A stretch of DNA of 64,000 nt from Streptomyces sp. NBC_01689. Its GTDB lineage: Bacteria > Actinomycetota > Actinomycetes > Streptomycetales > Streptomycetaceae. Shown piece by piece: positions 58,839 to 64,000 of this stretch (position 1 is the stretch's first letter; the number at the start of each line of letters is the position of its first letter). The translations under genes were made by a program, and so were the position numbers. Location: assembly GCF_036250675.1 (NCBI RefSeq), contig NZ_CP109592.1:9114001-9178000 (forward strand), written 5' to 3'. Below the pieces are notes generated by a model. That model had not been told where the DNA came from, ran no database searches, and worked only from the letters and a program-made list of their open reading frames with translations.

Positions 58839-59747
58839 ATGAGCACCCCCACCGACCACACCCGGACCACGCCCGCCCCGTCAGCGGCCGCCCGGGAGTC
58901 ACGGAGCCCCGCGACCCGTGGAGCCCGCACCGGCCGGATACTGCAGCTGACCGCGCTGTCGCTCGGAGCGGTCGCCTTCCTCTTCCCCTTCTACTACATG
59001 GTCGTCGGCTCGTTGAAGAAGACGACCACCGGCGACGTCTCGGGCGCCCTGCCCGGCGGCTTCACCACCGCCAACTACCGGGCCATCAACAGCGCCATCT
59101 CCCTGGGCCGTTCACTGCTGAACTCCGGCATCGTCACCGGCGGGGTCCTGCTGTGCACGCTGGTCTTCGGCGTCCTCGCCGGATACGCCCTCGCCCGGCT
59201 GTCCTTCCGCGGCCGCGGAACCGTGTTCGCCACCCTGCTGCTCGTCCAGACCATCCCGTTCCAGCTGCTCATGCTGCCGCTGTACGCGCTGGTCGTGCGC
59301 AACTACGGCCTGGGCGACAGCTACCTGGGCATGATGCTGCCCTTCGCGATCAACTCGACGGCGGTCTTCCTCTTCCGGCAGTTCTTCCTGCAGCTGCCGG
59401 CCTCGCTCTTCGAGGCGGCCCGCATCGACGGCGCGAGCGAACTGCGCATCCTGTGGACGATCGCCCTGCCCATGGCCCGCCCCGCGCTGCTCACCGGTGT
59501 CCTGCTCACGTTCATCGGCCCCTGGAACGAGTTCCTCTGGCCCTTCCTCGTCACCAAGAACACCGACATGCAGCCGCTGGCCGTCTCCCTCGCCGGATTC
59601 CTGTCCAACCTGCAGGGCACCGTCGCCAATCCGACCGGCGCCCTGCTGGCGGGCGCGTGCGTCCTGGCTCTTCCCGCCGTGGCGCTGTTCCTCGTGTTCC
59701 AGCGTCACTTCACCCACACCAACATCGACTCCGGAGTAAAGGGCTGA
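58839..59747 (+). CDS. Sugar ABC transporter permease (MalG/UgpE type)
   Basis: 302 aa, six membrane helices with a 30-residue Ser/Thr/Arg-rich N-terminal tail. EAA loop SLFEAARIDGASELRILWTI followed by ALPMARPALLTG, then FIGPWNEFLWPFLV, a typical MalG block. Second half of the import channel. Only 4 bp separate it from the previous gene, so translation is probably coupled. Confidence 0.93.
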   Translation: MSTPTDHTRTTPAPSAAARESRSPATRGARTGRILQLTALSLGAVAFLFPFYYMVVGSLKKTTTGDVSGALPGGFTTANYRAINSAISLGRSLLNSGIVTGGVLLCTLVFGVLAGYALARLSFRGRGTVFATLLLVQTIPFQLLMLPLYALVVRNYGLGDSYLGMMLPFAINSTAVFLFRQFFLQLPASLFEAARIDGASELRILWTIALPMARPALLTGVLLTFIGPWNEFLWPFLVTKNTDMQPLAVSLAGFLSNLQGTVANPTGALLAGACVLALPAVALFLVFQRHFTHTNIDSGVKG

Positions 59748-59754
59748 ACCCCCC

Positions 59755-60834
59755 ATGAACCACCCCGCGCCGCAGAACCCCATCCCGTACCGCCTCGTCC
59801 GCAAGGGCATGGTGATGTCCCCCCTGGCCGGTCAGCCGTACGAGACGGAAGGCGTTCTCAACCCCGCCTCCGGCCGTACCCCCGACGGCACCCTGCACCT
59901 GCTGCCCCGACTGGTCGCCGAGGGCAACGTCTCCCGCGTCGGCCTGGCGAAGGTCCTCTTCGACGACGAGGGCGTCCCCTGCGGCGTCGAGCGCCGCGGC
60001 GTCGTCCTCGCCCCCGACGAGGGCTGGGAGCGCGGCAAGAACAACGCCGGTGTCGAGGACCCGCGCGTCACCTGGATCCCGAGCCTCGGCCGCCATGTGA
60101 TGTCGTACGTCGCCTACGGACCGCTCGGTCCGAAGCCGGCCCTCGCCGTCTCCACCGACCTCACCGAGTGGACCCGCCTGGGCCCCGTCCAGTTCGCCTA
60201 CCAGCCCGACCTGGACACGGACCTCAACCTCTTCCCCAACAAGGACGTCGTCCACTTCCCCGAGCCGGTCCCCGGTCCCGACGGCGAACCGTCGTACGCC
60301 ATGCTGCACCGGCCCATGTGGGACCTGGGCTGGTTCCGTCCCGGCGAGGGCGTCCACCTGCCGGCCGGTCTCACGGACGAACGGCCCGGCATCTGGATCT
60401 CCTACGTACCCGTGGCCGAGGTGGAGCGGGACATCAGCGCGCTGACCCGTCCGCGCCACCACCGGCTCGTCGCGCTCTCCGCCCACCCGTGGGAGGACCT
60501 GAAGATCGGCGGCGGCCCCGCCCCGATCCGCGTCGACGAGGGCTGGCTCCTCATCCACCACGGCGTCTCCGGCACCATCGACGACCCCTGGGTGCAGAAC
60601 CAGAACGTCTCCTACGCGGCCGGCGCCATGATCCTCGACCCGGCCGACCCCTCGCGGGTGCTGACCCGTTCGACCGTGCCCCTGATGGCCCCCGAGACCG
60701 AGGAGGAGCGCTCGGGCACGGTGCCGAACGTCGTCTTCCCCACCGCCATCGAAGAGGTCGACGGCAAGCTGTTCGTCTTCTACGGCATGGCCGACGCGCA
60801 CATCGGTGTGGCCCTGCTGGAACGTACGGCGTGA
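59755..60834 (+). CDS. GH130 family mannoside phosphorylase/beta-1,2-mannosidase-like enzyme
   Basis: 359 aa five-bladed beta-propeller. GH130 signatures: VLNPASGRTPDGTLHLLPRL, NNAGVEDPRVTWI (the Asp is the general acid candidate), DTDLNLFPNKDVVHFPE, YAMLHRPMWD, GGGPAPIRVDEGWLLIHHGV and VFPTAIEEVDGKLFVFYGMAD. Family members phosphorolyse or hydrolyse beta-linked mannosides. The two His that bind phosphate in phosphorylases cannot be assigned with confidence, so hydrolase versus phosphorylase is open. It is the first cytoplasmic enzyme after the transporter, so it probably processes the imported oligosaccharide. Its stop overlaps the next start by 4 bp. Confidence 0.85.
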   Translation: MNHPAPQNPIPYRLVRKGMVMSPLAGQPYETEGVLNPASGRTPDGTLHLLPRLVAEGNVSRVGLAKVLFDDEGVPCGVERRGVVLAPDEGWERGKNNAGVEDPRVTWIPSLGRHVMSYVAYGPLGPKPALAVSTDLTEWTRLGPVQFAYQPDLDTDLNLFPNKDVVHFPEPVPGPDGEPSYAMLHRPMWDLGWFRPGEGVHLPAGLTDERPGIWISYVPVAEVERDISALTRPRHHRLVALSAHPWEDLKIGGGPAPIRVDEGWLLIHHGVSGTIDDPWVQNQNVSYAAGAMILDPADPSRVLTRSTVPLMAPETEEERSGTVPNVVFPTAIEEVDGKLFVFYGMADAHIGVALLERTA

Positions 60835-62039
60835 CCACGGAACTGGGGCTCGGGCTGGTCGGCTGCGGCGCGTTCGGGGCGTACGTCCTGGACGCCGTGG
60901 CCGGCCTGCCGGGGCTGCGAGTCACGGCCGTGGCCGACGCCGACCCGGCACGCGCGGCCGCCCTCGCCGGCAGGCACCAGGTCACGGCCTGCCCGGACCC
61001 GGACACCCTGCTGCGCCACCCGGGCGTCGACATCGTGGCGGTCGCGACCCCGCCCGCCACCCACGCCGCGTTGTCGATCGCCGCCCTGCGCGCGGGCCGG
61101 CACGTCTTCTGCGAGAAGCCCCTGGCGACCACCGCGCGGGACGCCGAACGGGTGGGGGAGGAGGCGTCGCGCGCGCCCGGCACACTCGTGGTGGACCACG
61201 TCCTGCGCTACAACCCGCTGCTGCGCGCCGTCCGACGGCTCGTCTCCGAAGGCTTGCTGGACGGTCCACGACGCTTCCTGTTCGAGAACGACGCGGCCGA
61301 CGAGGACCTCGACGCCGACCACTGGTTCTGGGACCCGGACCACAGCGGCGGCATCTTCGTCGAGCACGGCGTCCACTTCTTCGACGCGGCCCGCGCCCTG
61401 CTCGGGAGCGAGCCGCAGGAGGTGCGGGCGAGCGCCGTGGGACGGCCCGGCGGCCCGGTCGACATGGTCGTCGCGGACGTCGTGCACCCGGGCGGCGCCC
61501 TGGCCAGCCATCTGCACTCCTTCACCCACGCCCATCGCTGCGAGCGCCAACTGATGCGTCTGGACCACGGCTTCGCCGAGTCCCGCATCACCGGCTGGAT
61601 TCCGACCCACGGCGTCATCACGGCCTGGACGGACGAAGCCGGTGCCCGCGCCTGGGAGCGGCTTCCCCTCAGAACATCCGAGCTGCTGCACGTTCCGGGC
61701 TTCCGGCCGCACCCGGACGACCGGGTGTCCGTCTCGGTCCACCGGGACGCCGGGGGAGCGGCGCCCGCCCGGGGCAGGGGAGTCACCCGCAGCGTGCCGC
61801 ACCGCGTGGACGCGGTCGTCGACCTCGGCGGCGAGGAACGCAAGCCGTACGTCTACACCGAAAGCGTGCGCGCGGCCATGGCGGACCTGGTGCGGTGTGC
61901 CGCGACCGGCGGTACCCCGGTCGCCGACGTGCGGGCGGGAGTGAGCGCCGTGGCGGTCGCCGAGGCCGCCACGAGAGCGGCGGCGAGCGGACACGTACAG
62001 CAGGTCGTCACGGTGGGAGAAGGGAGTCGAACGGCATGA
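60831..62039 (+). CDS. Gfo/Idh/MocA-family NAD(P)-dependent oxidoreductase
   Basis: 402 aa. N-terminal Rossmann GLGLVGCGAFGAYVLDAVAG, then VAVATPPATHAALSIAAL and the family hallmark FCEKPLATTARDAE carrying the catalytic Lys. The C-terminal domain has DHVLRYNPLLRAVRRLV, FFDAARALLG and GGIFVEHGVHFF. These enzymes oxidise or epimerise sugars through a keto intermediate. The GTG start at 60831 overlaps the GH130 stop by 4 bp and its own stop overlaps the GH13 start by 4 bp, so all three enzymes are tightly coupled. The exact substrate cannot be read. Confidence 0.87.
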   Translation: MTTELGLGLVGCGAFGAYVLDAVAGLPGLRVTAVADADPARAAALAGRHQVTACPDPDTLLRHPGVDIVAVATPPATHAALSIAALRAGRHVFCEKPLATTARDAERVGEEASRAPGTLVVDHVLRYNPLLRAVRRLVSEGLLDGPRRFLFENDAADEDLDADHWFWDPDHSGGIFVEHGVHFFDAARALLGSEPQEVRASAVGRPGGPVDMVVADVVHPGGALASHLHSFTHAHRCERQLMRLDHGFAESRITGWIPTHGVITAWTDEAGARAWERLPLRTSELLHVPGFRPHPDDRVSVSVHRDAGGAAPARGRGVTRSVPHRVDAVVDLGGEERKPYVYTESVRAAMADLVRCAATGGTPVADVRAGVSAVAVAEAATRAAASGHVQQVVTVGEGSRTA

Positions 62040-63652
62040 TCTGGTGGCGCGACGCCGTCTGCTACGAGATGTACCCCCGGTCGTTCGCCGACAGCGACGG
62101 CGACGGGACCGGGGACCTGCCGGGCATCACCCGGCATCTCGACCACGTCAGGGACCTCGGTGCGGACGCGATCTGGATCACGCCGTTCTATCCGTCTCCG
62201 CTGGCCGACGGCGGCTACGACATCGCCGACCACACCGCCGTCGCCGACGACCTGGGCACGCTCGCCGACTTCGGGGCGCTCACCGTCCGCGCCCACGCCA
62301 TGGGCCTCAAGGTCATCGTCGACGTGGTGCCCAACCACAGTTCGGACACCCACCCCTGGTTCCGTGAGGCCCTGGCGGCCGGTCCGGGCTCGGCGGCGCG
62401 CGCCCGGTACCTCTTCCGAACCGGGCAGGGCCCGGACGGCGCCCTGCCGCCCAACGACTGGGAGTCGGCCTTCGGCGGACCGGCCTGGACCCGGGTGCCC
62501 GACGGGGAGTGGTACCTCCACCTCCACGCCCCGGAGCAGCCCGACTTCGACTGGCGCGACCCCGACGTGCGAGCCGAGTTCGCCAGGGTGCTGCGCTTCT
62601 GGCTCGACCAGGGCGTGGACGGCTTCCGGATCGACGTGGCCCACGCCCTGTTCAAGGCGGACGGCCTGCCCGACGCCGGGCCCGGACAGCACCGGGATCC
62701 CGCGCGCAACCACCTGATGCCGTACTACGACCAGGAGGAGCTGCATCCCCTCTACCGGGAGTGGCGTACGCTGCTGGACACCCATCCGGCCCCGCCCGGC
62801 GCGGTGGCCCCCGGCGAGCGTGTCCTCGTCGCCGAGTCCGCGGTCTTCGAACCCACCCGGCTGGCCCGGTACGTTCGTGCGGACGAGATGCAACAGGCCT
62901 TCAACTTCGCCTTTCTCGAAGCCCCTTGGCAGGCCACGACACTGCGCCGCGTGATCGACGAGTCGCTGGCCGCCACCGCGGCCGTCGACGCCCCCGTGAC
63001 CTGGGTGATGTCCAGTCACGACGCTCCCCGCCCCGCGACCCGCCTGGGCGGCGAACTGCGCGCCCGGTCGGCCGCTCTGCTGATGCTCGCCCTCCCCGGC
63101 GCCGTCTATCTCTACCAGGGGGAGGAACTGGGTCTGCCGCAGGCCGACCTGCCCGACGACCGTATCCGGGACCCGCTGTGGCATCGCTCGGGCGGTACGG
63201 ACCGCGGACGCGACGGCGCCCGCGTGCCGATCCCCTGGCGCGGGGACCGGCCGCCGTACGGGTTCACCACGGCCGCGCCCGAGGCCTGCTGGCTTCCCCA
63301 GCCCGAGGGCTGGGGCCGGTACTCCGTCGCCGCCCAGCGCGAGGACCCGGACTCCGTCCTGTCCCTCTACCGGCGAGCACTGCGGCTGCGACGGGAACAC
63401 CCGGTCGCCGCGCACGGCGGCCTGCGCTGGCACTCACCGGCCGACGCGTCCTATCTGGCCTTCTCCCGAGGGGAGTTGACCTGTGTGGTGAATCTCGGCC
63501 CGGAGGCGCTGGATCTGGCGCGGACGGGGTCGGCGGGCCGGCCGGTGCTGGCGAGCGCCGCGCTGCTGGACGGCGGTGAGCTGCCGGCGGACGCCTGTGT
63601 GTGGCTCTCCACCGCAGTAGGTGGCGAGGAAGGCGGTCCGGCTCGACCGTGA
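62036..63652 (+). CDS. GH13 alpha-glucosidase/alpha-amylase family enzyme
   Basis: 538 aa. GH13 regions are present: DVVPNHSS (region I), GFRIDVAHA with nucleophile Asp200 (region II), VAESAVF with acid/base Glu267 (region III) and SSHDA with Asp329 (region IV, Ser-Ser instead of the common Asn before His-Asp). The N-terminus WWRDAVCYEMYPRSFADSDG and the region near 100 match oligo-1,6-glucosidase/alpha-glucosidase relatives. No signal peptide, so it acts in the cytoplasm on imported sugar. Start overlaps the upstream stop by 4 bp; last gene of the operon. An alpha-glucosidase beside a GH130 enzyme implies a mixed-linkage substrate. Confidence 0.88.
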   Translation: MIWWRDAVCYEMYPRSFADSDGDGTGDLPGITRHLDHVRDLGADAIWITPFYPSPLADGGYDIADHTAVADDLGTLADFGALTVRAHAMGLKVIVDVVPNHSSDTHPWFREALAAGPGSAARARYLFRTGQGPDGALPPNDWESAFGGPAWTRVPDGEWYLHLHAPEQPDFDWRDPDVRAEFARVLRFWLDQGVDGFRIDVAHALFKADGLPDAGPGQHRDPARNHLMPYYDQEELHPLYREWRTLLDTHPAPPGAVAPGERVLVAESAVFEPTRLARYVRADEMQQAFNFAFLEAPWQATTLRRVIDESLAATAAVDAPVTWVMSSHDAPRPATRLGGELRARSAALLMLALPGAVYLYQGEELGLPQADLPDDRIRDPLWHRSGGTDRGRDGARVPIPWRGDRPPYGFTTAAPEACWLPQPEGWGRYSVAAQREDPDSVLSLYRRALRLRREHPVAAHGGLRWHSPADASYLAFSRGELTCVVNLGPEALDLARTGSAGRPVLASAALLDGGELPADACVWLSTAVGGEEGGPARP

Positions 63653-63730
63653 TCATCCGACGGGCCGTCACCCGGCGTGCTCCGGGGCGGCGTTGACGAA
63701 GACGCGCGGCGGTGGGCCGTGCGCGATTGG

Positions 63731-63767
63731 TTGACGTGGCTCCGTCAGCCTGTCATGGTCTAGACCT
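63731..63767 (+). promoter_or_regulatory. Promoter with a DasR-like operator
   Basis: -35 TTGACG at 63731-63736. The palindrome GGTCTAGACC (63757-63766, in TGGTCTAGACCT) covers the expected -10 position 17-18 bp later. It matches the core of DasR response elements (consensus ACTGGTCTAGACCACT), the sites that control chitinase and N-acetylglucosamine genes in Streptomyces. It lies about 100 bp before the start codon at 63870. Confidence 0.75.
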
Positions 63768-63869
63768 GATGAGGTGCCGCGTCCGGAGTCCGCTCCGGGC
63801 GCGGCGCCTTCCCGCACAGCTCCCTCCCCCACCGCCGCGGCCTCCGACCGCGTTAGGAGCGATGCCCCG

Positions 63870-64000
63870 ATGCTCTTCAGCCCTGCCGCTCACTTCTTCT
63901 CCCTCGGACGGGTCACGGTCGGACGTTCCCTGGTGACAGCCGTGCTCACCGTGGTCCTCTCCGCGCTGTTCCTCTCCGCGCCGCCCGCGCACGCGGCCAG
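63870..64000 (+). CDS. Secreted protein, N-terminus only (runs off right edge); possible chitin-related enzyme
   Basis: The first 43 codons are present: a short polar start, Arg residues, then a hydrophobic core (LVTAVLTVVLSALFLSAPP) and the AHA cleavage site, a complete Sec signal peptide (signal peptidase I type). AGGAGC lies about 9 nt upstream of the ATG. The mature protein is outside the window. The DasR-like operator upstream makes a chitinase or chitin-binding protein the best guess, but this rests on the operator alone. Confidence 0.7.
   Translation, partial: MLFSPAAHFFSLGRVTVGRSLVTAVLTVVLSALFLSAPPAHAA

Noticed and set aside
1..64000. tRNA, rRNA, insertion sequences, phage or plasmid genes
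   Set aside because: No cloverleaf, transposase, integrase or terminal inverted repeats were recognisable by eye; tRNAscan and ISfinder-type searches would settle it.

Overview
The window is chromosomal DNA from a high-GC actinomycete, almost certainly a Streptomyces. The codon third positions are strongly G/C. The gene content is typical of the genus: several SpoIIE-type phosphatases fused to HATPase domains, PF04672 (DUF574) SAM methyltransferases, a coenzyme F420 cluster, a sugar ABC operon without its own ATPase, ECF sigma factors, and a DasR-like operator. About 51 protein genes are called. I see no rRNA, tRNA, CRISPR array, insertion sequence or phage gene.

Layout. 1-7.4 kb: a truncated PAS protein diverges from a PAS/GAF/SpoIIE/HATPase switch protein, followed by a DUF574 methyltransferase, a sigma factor fused to an extracellular CAP domain, and a small secreted protein. 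7.5-12.8 kb (minus strand): two coupled membrane glycosyltransferases, an ECF sigma factor with a membrane partner, and an FAD monooxygenase. 13.5-19.6 kb (plus strand): beta-hydroxyacid dehydrogenase, alpha/beta hydrolase, tiny membrane protein, FMN/3Fe-4S glutamate-synthase-like enzyme and a PoxB-like TPP enzyme. 19.8-21.3 kb: STAS, winged-helix and ANTAR regulators. 21.9-28.7 kb: F420-type and alpha/beta-hydrolase enzymes with a TetR regulator and twin operators, MsrA, a carboxyethylornithine-synthase-like enzyme with a small Cys protein, and an SDR.

28.8-37.1 kb is a second signalling block: DUF574 methyltransferase diverging from a GAF-SpoIIE phosphatase, then two large SpoIIE proteins diverging from each other. 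One of these lacks a metal-binding Asp. 37.2-46.1 kb is redox and F420 territory: nitronate monooxygenase, LLM oxidoreductase with HxlR regulator and a frameshifted FbiB-like nitroreductase relic between them, SRPBCC protein, an overlapping fbiC-fbiD-fno operon, a Ddn-type nitroreductase and a flavodoxin-like protein. 46.3-53.4 kb holds regulators with clear operators: a TetR gene followed by a 52-bp inverted repeat containing a promoter, an XRE regulator, an ECF41-type sigma factor (SigJ) facing an AhpD-like gene, and an MFS exporter diverging from a TetR-GNAT fusion protein.

53.5-64 kb is carbohydrate metabolism. A secreted CBM32-GH64 beta-1,3-glucanase lies upstream of a LacI-controlled operon with tandem operators over its promoter: lacI, solute-binding lipoprotein, two permeases, GH130, Gfo/Idh/MocA oxidoreductase and GH13. 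The window ends inside a secreted protein preceded by a DasR-like site, which suggests a chitin/N-acetylglucosamine link.

The clearest common theme is partner-switch signalling: four SpoIIE phosphatases, one STAS antagonist and several sigma factors, with two SpoIIE genes sitting next to DUF574 methyltransferases. F420 redox enzymes and locally controlled catabolic genes are interspersed.
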